Below are positions 32,596 to 42,600 of a stretch of 64,000 bases of DNA, in pieces; within the stretch, counting starts at the first letter, position 1, and the number at the start of each line of letters is the position of its first letter. The DNA comes from Polaromonas sp. (GTDB taxonomy: Bacteria; Pseudomonadota; Gammaproteobacteria; Burkholderiales; Burkholderiaceae). The stretch lies in assembly GCA_013823505.1 (NCBI GenBank), contig PNMH01000003.1, positions 33,020-97,019 on the forward strand, read 5' to 3'. Made by a program: the position numbers and the translations under genes. The notes below the pieces were generated by a model that saw only the letters and a program-made list of their open reading frames with translations, ran no database searches and was not told the DNA's origin.

Positions 32596-35571
32596 ATGCC
32601 GCGCACCACCGACCGCCTGCCCTTCCCCTACCGTCCCGAAGCCGGCGTGCTGGCCCAGCGCCTGAGCGCCCTGCAGGGTGCGCTCGACTGGGCGGCCGCG
32701 GCCACCCAGGCGGCCCCCTGGGTGCGCGCCGTGCGCGAGAACCCGCCGCCGTTCTGGGCGATGGAAAGCCTGCTCAAGGAATACCCCATTTCCAGCGCAG
32801 AAGGGCTGGCCCTCATGCGACTGGCCGAAGCATTGCTGCGCGTGCCCGATGCCGAGACGGCGATCGCACTCACGGCGGACCAGCTCGGTCGTGCCGACTT
32901 TGATGGCGCAGCGGACTCCACACTCGCCCGGCTGTCGTCCACTGCGATTGCGATGTCCAAACACTTCCTGCCGCAGGCGGGCAACGAGCCCGGCCTGATG
33001 GTCAAGCTCGGCGCCAAGACGGTGGTGGCTGCCACGCTGCGCGCGGTGCAGCTGCTGGGCCGCCAGTTCGTGCTGGGGCAGACCATCGACGAGGGCATGA
33101 AGGAAGCGGCCTCTGCTCGCAAGCGCCAGGCCAACCTCAGCTTCAGTTTCGACATGCTGGGCGAGGGCGCCCGCACCGACGCCGACGCGTTGCGGTATCT
33201 CGCGAGTTACCAGAACGCGATCGCGGCCATCGCCCGCACGGCCGACCCGAAGCGCGCACCGAGCCAGAACGACGGTATCTCCATCAAGCTCAGCGCCTTG
33301 CATCCCCGCTACGAGGATGCGCAACACGATCGCGTGATGCGCGAGCTCGTGCCGCGCGTGTGGACCTTGTGCGAAGGCGCGGCAGCCGCCAACCTGAACC
33401 TGACCATCGACGCGGAAGAGGTTGATCGGCTCGAACTCTCGCTCGACGTGTTCGAAGCGCTGGCGAAGCTCGTGACGCAACATTGCCCGCAGTGGCAGGG
33501 CTTTGGCCTGGCGCTGCAGGCCTACCAGACACGCGCGGTCGAACTCATCGAGCATGTGGCGGCGTTGGGACGGCAGTACCGGCTCAAGTTCATGTGCCGC
33601 CTGGTCAAGGGCGCGTACTGGGACGCCGAGATCAAGCGCGCGCAAGAGCAGGGCTTGCCAGCCTACCCCGTGTTCACGCAGAAGCCCCACACCGATGTGA
33701 GCTACCTCGCTTGCGCGCAGGCCCTGTTCAACGCGGCCGATGCGATCTTTCCGCAGTTCGCCACGCACAACGCCGGCACCATCGCCGCCATCCTGAACAT
33801 GGCCACGCGGAATGACGCACCGTTCGAACTGCAGCGCCTGCACGGCATGGGCGAGGGCATCTACCGCGAGGTGCTCAAGAACCCGGCCGTGTCGTGCCGC
33901 GTGTACGCACCTGTGGGAGCGCACCGCGACTTGCTGGCTTATCTGGTGCGTCGTCTCCTGGAGAACGGCGCCAACTCGTCGTTTGTGCACCAGCTCGCCG
34001 ACGAATCCGTGGGCATGGACGAGCTGCTGCTCTCGCCGCTGGAGCAGTCGGCGCCCGGCATGCTGACCGCCTCACTGCCGCTGCCGCCCGAGCTTTACGG
34101 CCCGAAGCGCCCCAACAGCCTGGGGCTGGACCTGGCCGTGGTTGCGCACCGAGATCCGCTGCTGGCCGCACACGCTGCGCTGGTGGTGCACGCCGTGCCA
34201 GAAGCTTCTGCTGCTGAATCGCAAGCGGCGGTCGAGCAGGCAATCAAGGCCTTCGCCGGCTGGAACCACACCCCGGTGGGCGAGCGCGCCGCCACGCTGC
34301 GCCGCGCGGCCGACGCCATGCAGCAGCAATTGCCGCGCCTGTGTGCCTTGCTGGTCAAGGAAGCTCACAAGGGCTGGGGTGATGCGGTGTCCGAGGTGCG
34401 CGAAGCGATCGACTTCCTGCGCTACTACGCGAACGATGCCGAGCGCGTGATGGCGCTGCAGACGCTGCCCGGCCCCACCGGCGAGAGCAACACCTTGCGC
34501 ATGGAAGGCCGTGGCGCCTGGGTCTGCATCAGCCCCTGGAACTTCCCTCTGGCCATCTTCGCCGGCCAGGTGGCCGCCGCGCTGGCCACGGGCAACACCG
34601 TGTTGGCCAAGCCGGCCGAGCAGACGCCTGCCATCGCGTTGGAAGCGGTGAAGCTGCTGCACGCCGCCGGCGTTCCTGCCAACGCCTTGCAGCTGTTGCA
34701 CGGCCCGGGCGACACCGTGGGCGCATCGCTGGTGGCGCAACCCGGCATCGCTGGTGTGGTGTTCACCGGCTCCACGCAAGTGGCCAAGATCATCCAGCGC
34801 GCACTGGCCGCCAAGGACGGCCCGATCATCCCGCTGATCGCCGAGACCGGCGGCATCAACGCCATGCTGGTGGACAGCACGGCGCTGCCCGAGCAGGTGG
34901 CCGACGCGGTGGTGCAGAGTGCGTTTCGCAGCGCCGGCCAGCGCTGCTCGGCGCTGCGCCTGCTGTGTGTGCACGAGGCGATTGCCGATGGCGTGATCGA
35001 AATGATCGAAGGTGCCGCGAAAGAGCTGGTGGCGGGTGATCCGTCCGAGTTGGCCACCGACCTCGGCCCGGTGATCGACGCCGAGGCGTTTGAAGGCATC
35101 ACCCGCCACATGCAGCGCCTGCACACCAATGCCAAGCCACTGCTCGGCAGCCGCCGCGCCGCGCCCTCCCTGGCGCACGTGATCGCGCCGCAGATGTTCG
35201 AAGTTGCGTCGATCGCCGAGGTGACGCAGGAGATCTTCGGCCCGGTGCTGCAGGTGGTGCGCTGGGGCGGCGATCCGATGGCCGTGATGCAGCAGATCAA
35301 CGCCCTGGGCTACGGCCTCACGCTGGGCATCCAGACCCGCATCGACAGCCGCGCCTTGGCGCTGGCCGGCGCCGCGCGCGTGGGCAACGTCTACGTGAAC
35401 CGCAACATGATCGGCGCCGTGGTGGGCGTGCAGCCCTTCGGCGGCGAAGGCCTGAGCGGCACCGGCCCCAAAGCGGGCGGACCCAACTACCTGCTGCGCT
35501 TCTGCGCCGAGCAGACCCTGACCATCAACACCACCGCCGCGGGCGGCAACGTGGCGCTGTTCACCGGCTGA
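32596..35571 (+). CDS. putA: Bifunctional proline dehydrogenase / L-glutamate gamma-semialdehyde dehydrogenase PutA, short form (991 aa)
   Basis: The N-terminal half is the FAD proline dehydrogenase barrel: MVKLGAKTVVAATLRAVQLL, DGISIKLSALHPRYEDAQHD, LTIDAEEVDRLELSLDVFEA, FMCRLVKGAYWDAEIKRAQE, and YAPVGAHRDLLAYLVRRLLE with the substrate-binding arginines. The C-terminal half is an aldehyde dehydrogenase: WNFPLAIFAGQVAAALATGN, GVVFTGSTQVAKII, IAETGGINAMLVDST (Glu) and FRSAGQRCSALRLL (catalytic Cys). It converts proline to glutamate at the membrane. No N-terminal ribbon-helix-helix domain is present and the length is that of the minimal PutA class, so it cannot self-repress. TGGAG lies upstream of ATG 32596. 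Confidence 0.97.
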   Translation: MPRTTDRLPFPYRPEAGVLAQRLSALQGALDWAAAATQAAPWVRAVRENPPPFWAMESLLKEYPISSAEGLALMRLAEALLRVPDAETAIALTADQLGRADFDGAADSTLARLSSTAIAMSKHFLPQAGNEPGLMVKLGAKTVVAATLRAVQLLGRQFVLGQTIDEGMKEAASARKRQANLSFSFDMLGEGARTDADALRYLASYQNAIAAIARTADPKRAPSQNDGISIKLSALHPRYEDAQHDRVMRELVPRVWTLCEGAAAANLNLTIDAEEVDRLELSLDVFEALAKLVTQHCPQWQGFGLALQAYQTRAVELIEHVAALGRQYRLKFMCRLVKGAYWDAEIKRAQEQGLPAYPVFTQKPHTDVSYLACAQALFNAADAIFPQFATHNAGTIAAILNMATRNDAPFELQRLHGMGEGIYREVLKNPAVSCRVYAPVGAHRDLLAYLVRRLLENGANSSFVHQLADESVGMDELLLSPLEQSAPGMLTASLPLPPELYGPKRPNSLGLDLAVVAHRDPLLAAHAALVVHAVPEASAAESQAAVEQAIKAFAGWNHTPVGERAATLRRAADAMQQQLPRLCALLVKEAHKGWGDAVSEVREAIDFLRYYANDAERVMALQTLPGPTGESNTLRMEGRGAWVCISPWNFPLAIFAGQVAAALATGNTVLAKPAEQTPAIALEAVKLLHAAGVPANALQLLHGPGDTVGASLVAQPGIAGVVFTGSTQVAKIIQRALAAKDGPIIPLIAETGGINAMLVDSTALPEQVADAVVQSAFRSAGQRCSALRLLCVHEAIADGVIEMIEGAAKELVAGDPSELATDLGPVIDAEAFEGITRHMQRLHTNAKPLLGSRRAAPSLAHVIAPQMFEVASIAEVTQEIFGPVLQVVRWGGDPMAVMQQINALGYGLTLGIQTRIDSRALALAGAARVGNVYVNRNMIGAVVGVQPFGGEGLSGTGPKAGGPNYLLRFCAEQTLTINTTAAGGNVALFTG

Positions 35572-35574
35572 GCG

Positions 35575-38553
35575 TCAGCCCATCACGACCATGCCCGACG
35601 TGGGGTTCTCCAGCATCGCGTCCAGCGCCTCGATGGGCAGCGGTCTGGAGAACAGGTGGCCCTGGAACTGGTCGCAGCCCTGATAGGCCAGGAAGTCCCG
35701 TTGTTCCTGCGTCTCCACGCCCTCGGCCACCACCTGCAGGCTCAAGCTCTGCGCCAGCGCGATGATGGCGCGCGAGATCGCGGCATCGTTGGGGTCGGTC
35801 AGCACGTCGGCCACAAAACCCTTGTCGATCTTGAGCTGGTCCAGCGGCAGCCGCTTGAGCACCGAGAGTGAGGAGTAGCCCACACCGAAGTCGTCGAGCG
35901 AGAGCGTCACGCCCAGCGCCTTGAGCATGCCCATCTTGCCGATGGTGATCTCCATGCGGTCGGCCAGCAGGCTCTCGGTCATTTCCAGCTTGAGCCGGTG
36001 CGGCCGGATGCCCGTGCGCTGGATGGCGGCCATCACCATGTCGACAAAGTCGGGGTGGCGGAACTGGCGCACGCTCACGTTCACCGCGATGCTCAGGCTG
36101 GCGGTCTGCGGGCGGTCCCCCCAAGCCGCGAGTTGTTCACAGGCCGTCTCCAGCACCCATTGGCCCAGCGGCAGGATCAGGCCGGTGTCCTCGGCCACGG
36201 GAATGAAGTCGGCCGGGAACACGAGGCCGCGCTCCGGGTGCTGCCAGCGCACCAGAGCCTCCACGCCGGTGATCACACCGACCCGGTCCACCTGCGGCTG
36301 GTAGTGCACGACGAACTGCGCCTCGCGCAGGGCCACGCGCAGGTCGGAGCTCACGGTGGCGTTGGCGCTCACCGTGGCCTGCATGCCGGGGTCGAAGAAG
36401 CACACCGTGTTGCGCCCCAGCGATTTGGCCTGGTACATCGCGAGGTCGGCCTGCTTGAGCAGCTCACCCACATCGTTGTGGTCGCCACAGAACGAAGTCA
36501 CGCCGATGCTCGGGGTGGCGAACTGCTGGTGGCCGGTGAGCTGGAAGGGCTCTCGCAGGGTGTGCAGCACCTTCTCGGCCAGCGCGCGAGCCTTGTAGGC
36601 GGCGGCTTCGGGGTCGGTGCTCAGGTCGTCCACCATCACCACGAACTCGTCACCGCCCAGGCGCGCCACCATGTCGGTCTTGCGCACGCTGCGCGTGAGG
36701 CGGGACGCCACCTTCTGCAGCAGCTGGTCGCCCATGTGGTGTCCGAGCGTGTCGTTGAGCACCTTGAAGTTGTCCAGGTCGATGAACATCAGCGCACCGT
36801 GCTGGCCCGAGCGCGCGCTGGCCGCCAGCGCCTGTTGCAGCCGGTCCAGCAGCAGCTGGCGGTTCGGCAGGTCGGTGAGTGCATCGTAGAAGGCCAGGTG
36901 GCGGATCATGTCCTCGGCGGTCTTGCGCTGCGTGATGTCGCGCCCCACCGCCACCCAGTGCGTCACCTCCTCGGCGTTGGCCTGCACCGACACCACCTCC
37001 AGCTCCACCCAGAACAGCGCACCGTTCTTGCGCCGCACCATCAGCTCGGTGCGTGCTTGCTGGTTCTGCTGCAGACCCGCTGCCAGCGCCTTGAGTTTGG
37101 TGATGGCCGGGTCGAGTTCGAGCAGCATGCGCGGCGTCTGTCCCAGCACCTCGGCGCGGCTGTAGCCCGTGTGCTGCTCGAAGGCATCGTTGACGAACAC
37201 GATGCGCGGCTCCTGCGCGCTGGCGCCGGTCTCGGCAATGGCCACGATGTCGTTGAGCCGGGACACGCTGGTCTCCAGCAGCATCAGCTGTTCTTGCGAG
37301 CGCCGGCGCTCGGTCACGTCGCGGAAGTACACCGCCAGGCCCTCGGCAAACGGGTAGGCGCGCACCTCCAGCCACTTGCCCAGCGAGGGGAAAAAGTCTT
37401 CCAGTTCAACCCGGCGGTTGGTGTTGAGCGAGCGGGTGAGTTTGTCTTTGAGCCGCTCGGCCAGACCACCGGTGAAGTCTTTCCAGACCTCTTCGCCCAG
37501 CAGGTCGGCGGTGGTCTTCTGCAGCAGCCGCTCGCTTTCCTGGTTGAGGTAGGTGAAGCAGCACTGGCGGTCCAGCGTGACGAAGGCTTCGGTGATGCTG
37601 GCCAGCGTGGTGGTCAGGCGCATCGCCAGGCGCAGGGTGTCTTGTTGCGCCTGCTTCTGCGCCGAAATGTCCTGGATCGCACCCTGGATGCGCAGGATGT
37701 TCCCCTCCTTGTTGCGCACCGCCGTGCCCACGGTGCGCACCCATTTGGGCGTGCCACCCTCCACCATGATCTGGATTTCTTCGTCAAAGCCCTCGCCGCT
37801 GACGGCACAACGCTCCAGACGCTGGCGGATGCCGCTGCGCCATTCGGGGTTGTAGCGTTGCACCATGGAGTCGAGCGAGACCACGTGGCGGTGGTCCGGC
37901 AGACCCAGGATGGTGGCGAATTCGTCGGAGTGCGTGACCAGCCCGGTGGACACCTGCATCGACCAGCTGCCGGCGCCCGCCGTGTGCTCGGTGAGGTTGA
38001 GGCGGCTCTCGCTCTCCCGCAGCACGTTCACGTTGTACTGCTCGCTGACCTCGCAGCGACGCCACAAGGCCAGCACCTCGGCCGCGTGCGCGGTCAGCAG
38101 GTTCAGTGCGGTGTCGACCGGGGGCTTTTGCGGTTGAACGGTCGGGTCCAGCAGCAACAGGGCCACGCTGCCTTGGCCACCTGCCGGGGCCACCGGCAAC
38201 CAATGCGCGCGGCGCATCCGGGCCCACTCGGTACCCGCCGCCGAGCCGTCGCGTTCGTGCTGCGCGTTCAGATCGTCCACCCAGGCTTCCCGGTTGCGCT
38301 CCGCGAAAGCGGTCGCACTGTATTGGGCCGCGCTGGCCGCGGTGTCGCCCGAGACTCCGTGCGCGCCCAGCACCAGGGGTGGCCATTGGGTGGTGTCCAG
38401 GACCACGGCCGCTGCACAGCCCCCGAGCTGGGTGGCCAGTTGCGCGAGCCGGTGAAAGCCCGAGAAATCCCGGGCCGTTGTCCAAGCGCCAGTGGCCTCG
38501 AAGTCGATTTCTTTGGTCAGCGCGCTGCGCGGTGTGGGAGATCCGTTTCGCAT
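35575..38553 (-). CDS. c-di-GMP turnover protein: GAF-like, three PAS, GGDEF, EAL (992 aa)
   Basis: Domains: GAF-like sensor (about 30-165); PAS (about 190-300, ending IQDISAQK); PAS (about 312-415); PAS (about 427-545, RDITQRKTAEDM); GGDEF (about 550-720); EAL (about 735-980). The cyclase motif RLGGDEFVVM is intact, with an RKTD inhibitory site five residues before it. The phosphodiesterase domain keeps EALVRW, LSLDDFGVGYSSL, LKIDKGFV and VAEGVETQEQ, so both activities look possible. It has no membrane segment. ATG 38553 is used; ATG 38628 is also in frame but would leave only 17 bases to the Crp-like palindrome at 38645. The gene converges with putA, whose end is 3 bases away. Confidence 0.92.
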   Translation of the reverse strand: MRNGSPTPRSALTKEIDFEATGAWTTARDFSGFHRLAQLATQLGGCAAAVVLDTTQWPPLVLGAHGVSGDTAASAAQYSATAFAERNREAWVDDLNAQHERDGSAAGTEWARMRRAHWLPVAPAGGQGSVALLLLDPTVQPQKPPVDTALNLLTAHAAEVLALWRRCEVSEQYNVNVLRESESRLNLTEHTAGAGSWSMQVSTGLVTHSDEFATILGLPDHRHVVSLDSMVQRYNPEWRSGIRQRLERCAVSGEGFDEEIQIMVEGGTPKWVRTVGTAVRNKEGNILRIQGAIQDISAQKQAQQDTLRLAMRLTTTLASITEAFVTLDRQCCFTYLNQESERLLQKTTADLLGEEVWKDFTGGLAERLKDKLTRSLNTNRRVELEDFFPSLGKWLEVRAYPFAEGLAVYFRDVTERRRSQEQLMLLETSVSRLNDIVAIAETGASAQEPRIVFVNDAFEQHTGYSRAEVLGQTPRMLLELDPAITKLKALAAGLQQNQQARTELMVRRKNGALFWVELEVVSVQANAEEVTHWVAVGRDITQRKTAEDMIRHLAFYDALTDLPNRQLLLDRLQQALAASARSGQHGALMFIDLDNFKVLNDTLGHHMGDQLLQKVASRLTRSVRKTDMVARLGGDEFVVMVDDLSTDPEAAAYKARALAEKVLHTLREPFQLTGHQQFATPSIGVTSFCGDHNDVGELLKQADLAMYQAKSLGRNTVCFFDPGMQATVSANATVSSDLRVALREAQFVVHYQPQVDRVGVITGVEALVRWQHPERGLVFPADFIPVAEDTGLILPLGQWVLETACEQLAAWGDRPQTASLSIAVNVSVRQFRHPDFVDMVMAAIQRTGIRPHRLKLEMTESLLADRMEITIGKMGMLKALGVTLSLDDFGVGYSSLSVLKRLPLDQLKIDKGFVADVLTDPNDAAISRAIIALAQSLSLQVVAEGVETQEQRDFLAYQGCDQFQGHLFSRPLPIEALDAMLENPTSGMVVMG

Positions 38554-38643
38554 GGAGGTCGGGCCCGGTGGGTTGGGTGGTCGGCAAAAAGACGGCGTTG
38601 TCACGCAGTGCACACACTGTGCGGGCATGCTTCACATCGGAAG

Positions 38644-38659
38644 CGTGATCAAGATCACA
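38644..38659. promoter_or_regulatory. Crp-like palindrome between the GGDEF/EAL gene and the RRM-like gene
   Basis: CGTGA-TCAAGA-TCACA matches the Crp consensus TGTGA-N6-TCACA at nine of ten positions; the core GTGATC-AA-GATCAC is a perfect inverted repeat. It lies about 90 bases upstream of the GGDEF/EAL start and 87 bases upstream of the RRM-like gene. An FNR-type site (TTGAT-N4-ATCAA) is a poorer fit. Confidence 0.55.
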
Positions 38660-38746
38660 AGAGCGGCAGCCAGTCGGCGAATTTGTAACAAACGGCTGGA
38701 TTCTCGTTACTTTTGTTCTACCATGGCGTTCCGTTAGAGGGAGCCC

Positions 38747-39106
38747 ATGCCCACATCGGCGCACGAATGCGATGACGGAAACAAACTGGGGGAGTTGATT
38801 GTGAGCACACTTGCAGAACTCAGGCAACACAGCGATGTGCCGAGCTTGAAATCCGCGCTGCACCAGCTGTGCAGCGAGTTCGGCCGCATCACGCGCCTGG
38901 ACATCCTCACCGCCATGCACGAAGGCACGAAGCAGGCGATCTGCTTCCTCCGCATGGAACGTCCCGAACAGGAGCAGCAGCTCATGAAGAGCCTGGGGGT
39001 CGGGCGTTTTGGCGGCGAGGTGGTCTTTGTGCTCAACCTCAACACCCCGGTCACGGCCGATGATTTTGGCCCGTCGTCCCAGTGGGCCGATTCCGACATT
39101 TACTGA
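38747..39106 (+). CDS. Small protein with RRM-like fold pattern (119 aa)
   Basis: I do not recognise a named family. From residue ~30 the sequence follows a beta-alpha-beta-beta-alpha-beta order like an RNA-recognition motif: helix SLKSALHQLCSEFGRITRLD, strand with QAICFLRM in the place of the RNP1 octamer, then helix EQEQQLMKSLGVGRFGGE and strand VVFVLNL. Only one of the RNP1 aromatics (the Phe of CFL) is kept. The C-terminal tail is acidic and polar. GAGGGAG precedes ATG 38747. A very strong terminator follows the stop. It may bind RNA or may be only a fold relative. Confidence 0.7.
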   Translation: MPTSAHECDDGNKLGELIVSTLAELRQHSDVPSLKSALHQLCSEFGRITRLDILTAMHEGTKQAICFLRMERPEQEQQLMKSLGVGRFGGEVVFVLNLNTPVTADDFGPSSQWADSDIY

Positions 39107-39120
39107 GCCCTGTGCGCATT

Positions 39121-39160
39121 CCCAACAAAAAAGGCCCTTGTCAGGGCCTTTTTTGTTGGG
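39121..39160. terminator. Strong bidirectional Rho-independent terminator
   Basis: A perfect 17-bp stem: CCCAACAAAAAAGGCCC (39121-39137) and GGGCCTTTTTTGTTGGG (39144-39160) with loop TTGTCA. T-runs occur on both strands, so it terminates the RRM-like gene and the convergent receiver gene. Confidence 0.95.
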
Positions 39161-39172
39161 CGCCGTGCGGCC

Positions 39173-39658
39173 TCAGATGAGATCGCCAAAGCCGGTGTTG
39201 CGAACCGTGGCGTTGACCGTTTGTGGCGCGGTCTGGTTGATGTTGATCCAGAACTCGCACACGTGCTTCATGGCGCTGAGGAACTGGGAAAACTCGGTCG
39301 GCTTGGCGATGTAGGCGTTGGTGCCGGCGTCGTACGCGCGCAGCAGGTCGCTGGGCTCGGTGGACGAGGTGAGCACCACCACCGGGATGTTGTGCAGCAG
39401 GTCGCTGCCCTTGATTTCCTTGAGCACACCAATGCCGTCCAGCAAGGGCATCTTGAGGTCGAGCAGGACGAGCACGGGGTTGGCGCCGGAGCGGTTGGTG
39501 AACCCGTTGCGCCGGTGCAGGTAGTCCAGCGCCTGCATGCCATCGGACACATGGGTGACGCGGCCGTCCAGACCATGGCGCGACAGCGCCAGTTTCGTCA
39601 ACTCGGCGTCATCGGGGTTGTCTTCGACCAGAAGAATCGCGTCGGCGTTTTTGCTCAT
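39173..39658 (-). CDS. Single-domain response regulator, Rcp1-like (161 aa)
   Basis: A lone receiver: acidic pair in ILLVEDNPDDAELTKLALSR, phosphoacceptor Asp in VLVLLDLKMPLLDGIGVLKE, threonine in VVVLTSSTEPSDLLRAYDAG, and conserved Lys in NAYIAKPTEFSQFLSAMKHV. The long loop between beta-2 and beta-3 (YLHRRNGFTNRSGANP) is typical of phytochrome-type Rcp1 receivers. There is no output domain, so it probably relays phosphate or acts by protein contact. Its ATG overlaps the stop of the 7-PAS kinase (39655-39658), making that kinase the likely partner. Confidence 0.93.
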   Translation of the reverse strand: MSKNADAILLVEDNPDDAELTKLALSRHGLDGRVTHVSDGMQALDYLHRRNGFTNRSGANPVLVLLDLKMPLLDGIGVLKEIKGSDLLHNIPVVVLTSSTEPSDLLRAYDAGTNAYIAKPTEFSQFLSAMKHVCEFWININQTAPQTVNATVRNTGFGDLI

Positions 39659-42600
39659 GATTCCAGGGGGGCAGGCATCGAATCCAGGGAGGCGTCCGAA
39701 AAACCAGGGCCCTCAAAAGGTAGGGAGAAGTAGAAAACACTGCCGACACCGAGTTCACTTTCGGCCCAGATGCTGCCGCTGTGCCGCTCGATGATGCGCC
39801 GTGTAAGAGCAAGTCCGATGCCCGTGCCTTCGAATTCCGACGCCCGGTGCAATCTCTGAAACACGCCGAACAGCTTCTGCGCGTATTTTGTGTCGAAACC
39901 CACACCATTGTCACGGACAAAGAAGGTGTAGCCCACGACCGGGTCGACGCTCCAACCCACCTCGATGCGCGATCGTTCACGTGGACGGCTGTATTTGTAG
40001 GCATTCCCCAACAGGTTGGCCCAAACCTCGCGCAGCAACAGGGCGTCGCCCTGCACCACCGGCAGGTCGGGCGCGATCACCCAGTCCACCACCCGGCCCT
40101 CGGTGTCGTGTCCAATCTGGGCCACCACCGCGTCCACCAGCAACTGGAAGTCCACCGGCGTCACGTTGACCGCTGCACGGCCCAGGCGCGAAAACGCCAG
40201 CAGGCCGTCGATGAGCTGGCTCATGTGGCGGGCCGAATTGCCAATGGTGTTGAGGTAGCGCGCGCTCACCTCGTCGCATTGGCTGCCCATGTGTTCTTCG
40301 AGCAGGCTCACAAAGCTGGAGATGTGGCGCAGCGGCGAGCGCAGGTCGTGCGACACCGAGTACGAGAAGGACTCCAGGTCCTTGTTGGCCGCGAGCAGCT
40401 GTTCGGTGCGCTCGACGACGCGGTTTTCGAGCTCGTCGTTGATGTTGCGCATCAGATCGTCGAGCCGCTTGGCGTCCGTCATGTCGCGGTTGATCTTGGC
40501 AAAGCCGCGCAGCTCGCCACTGTCGTCTCGCAAGGCGATCAGCACCGAGTGCGACCAGTACTGGGTGCCGTCCTTGCGCATGTGCCAGTTGTGCAATTCG
40601 TGTTGACCGCGCGAGGCCGCCAGACGCAGCATCTGGTCGGCGCGCACCTTGCCGTGCTCCGGGTTGGCCGGGTCGAACAACACGCCGTAGTGTCGGCCCA
40701 GCATCTGGGTGGGCGAATAGCCGTCCATGCGCTGCGCGCTGTCGGTCCAGTCGGTGATCCGGCCCTCGGCGTCCATGAAGAAGATGCAGTAGTCGCGCAG
40801 GTTGTCCACCATCAGGCGGAAGCGCTGCTCGGCCTCCAGCAACTCGGCCGAGCGCTCGCGGATGCGCTCCTCCAGCTCTTCGTTGAGGTTGCTCACCCGT
40901 TCTTCGATCAGTTTGCGTTCGGTGATGTCGATGATCTGGACGAACAGGCCGCGGACCTTGCCTTCCTGCACATCGGGCAGGTAGCGAGCGCTGACGAAGA
41001 TGTGTTTGCCATCGGCGGTCGGGCGCCAGGTGGTGAAGTTCTGTTCCTGTCCGGCCAGCGTGGCTTCCATGCGGGGCTTCGTGTCGGCCCAGATTTCAGG
41101 GGCAATGCAATCACCGATGTGCTTACCCAGGATCTTCACGGGATCCATGCCATAGACGCGCAGGTGTTCGGCGTTGGCAAAGCGGAAGCGCAATCCGGCG
41201 TCCAGGTAGGCGATCAGGCCGGGCACATGGTCGGTGATGGTTTGCAGGAATCGCTGGTTGTCGCGCAGGGAAATCTCGGCGGCCTTGCGGTGCGTGATGT
41301 CCACCACGGTGGTGTTGCTGCGCAGGAAAAGCCCGTTCGGGTCGCGCACCGCCGACGAAGACAGCAGCGCGTGGAAGGTGCTGCCGTCGCGCCGGCGCAT
41401 CCGGTATTCCACACCTTCCAGTGCATCGTCGTGGAGGATTTTTCGCAGGCGGCTTTCAAACAGGGGCAGGTCGGCGGTCGGGATGACGTCGCGAAAGCCC
41501 AGCTTGCCCACCACTTCGTCACGGCTGTAGCCCAACCACCCCAGCTCGGTGTCGTTGATCGACACGAAGATCCCGTGGATGTCCAGCGAGTGGTAGCCGC
41601 AGGGCGCCTGGTTGTAGAGCGCCTGCGCCTGGCTCAGGGCCTGGTTGAGCTGGGCGTTGGCGTGGTTGACCTGGTCTTCCGAGGCCTTGCGCTCGGTGAT
41701 GTCGAGCATCTGGATGAACAGGCCTTCAACCCGGCCTTCGTGCCAGTACGGGGTGTAGTCGATCCGGGCGTAGAACACCGAGCCGTCCGGAAAGACGCGC
41801 TCGCCTTCGAATCGTTGGGATGCCCCGGCCAGGGCACTTTCCAGGCGTGGGCGCGCCGCCTCGAAGTCCTGGCTTCGTGCAATGCTGCTGAGGTGCTTGC
41901 CCACCAGGGTGTCGGGATTGCCATCGAGCCAGCGCGCGTAACTGGTGTTGGCAAAGCGGCAGACGAGGTCGCGATCAAAGAACGCGAGTTGCACCGGCAC
42001 GCTGCTGGCCACGGTTTGCAGAAAATTGCGCTGTGCTGCCAGTGCCACTTCGGCCGCCTTGCGCTCGGTGATGTCAACCAGCGTGTTGATGGTTCGAACA
42101 AAGCGACCTTGGGCATCCGTCACGGCGGTGCTGCTGATCAGGGCGACAAACGTGCTTCCATCACGTCTGTGCACGGTGAATTCGGTGGGGTCGAGCCGCT
42201 CGCCCGCCACCATGCGCGCCAGACGCTCTCGCGCTCTGGGTACTTGCTCGGGACTGAGCAGGTCGCGAAAGGGCATCTTGCCCACGATTTCGTGACGTTC
42301 ATAGCCCAGCCAGTTGAGTTCGGTGCGGTTGATCAGGACGATGATGCCGGTGGCATCGACGGAGTGATATCCGCAGGGAGCCTGGTCGTACAGCGTCTGA
42401 GCCTCGGCCAGCGCCATGCTGACGCGCTCCTTGGCTTCGGCCAGTTCTTCGGTGCGTTGCTGAACGGCGCTTTCCAGCTCGGCGTTGAAACGCTGGATGC
42501 TCTCCTGCTGCAGGTGCTGTTCGGTGATGTCGCGCGAGACCGCCAGCAGCATCACCGGCTCGCCGTTGGTGTCGCAGATCGGCGTGACCATGGTGTCCCA

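Noticed and set aside
35998..38688. Long plus-strand frame opposite the GGDEF/EAL gene, and similar minus-strand frames opposite the helicase (11543-13687) and GMC gene (16431-18179)
   Set aside because: All lie on the antisense strand of strong genes and have shadow-frame composition.
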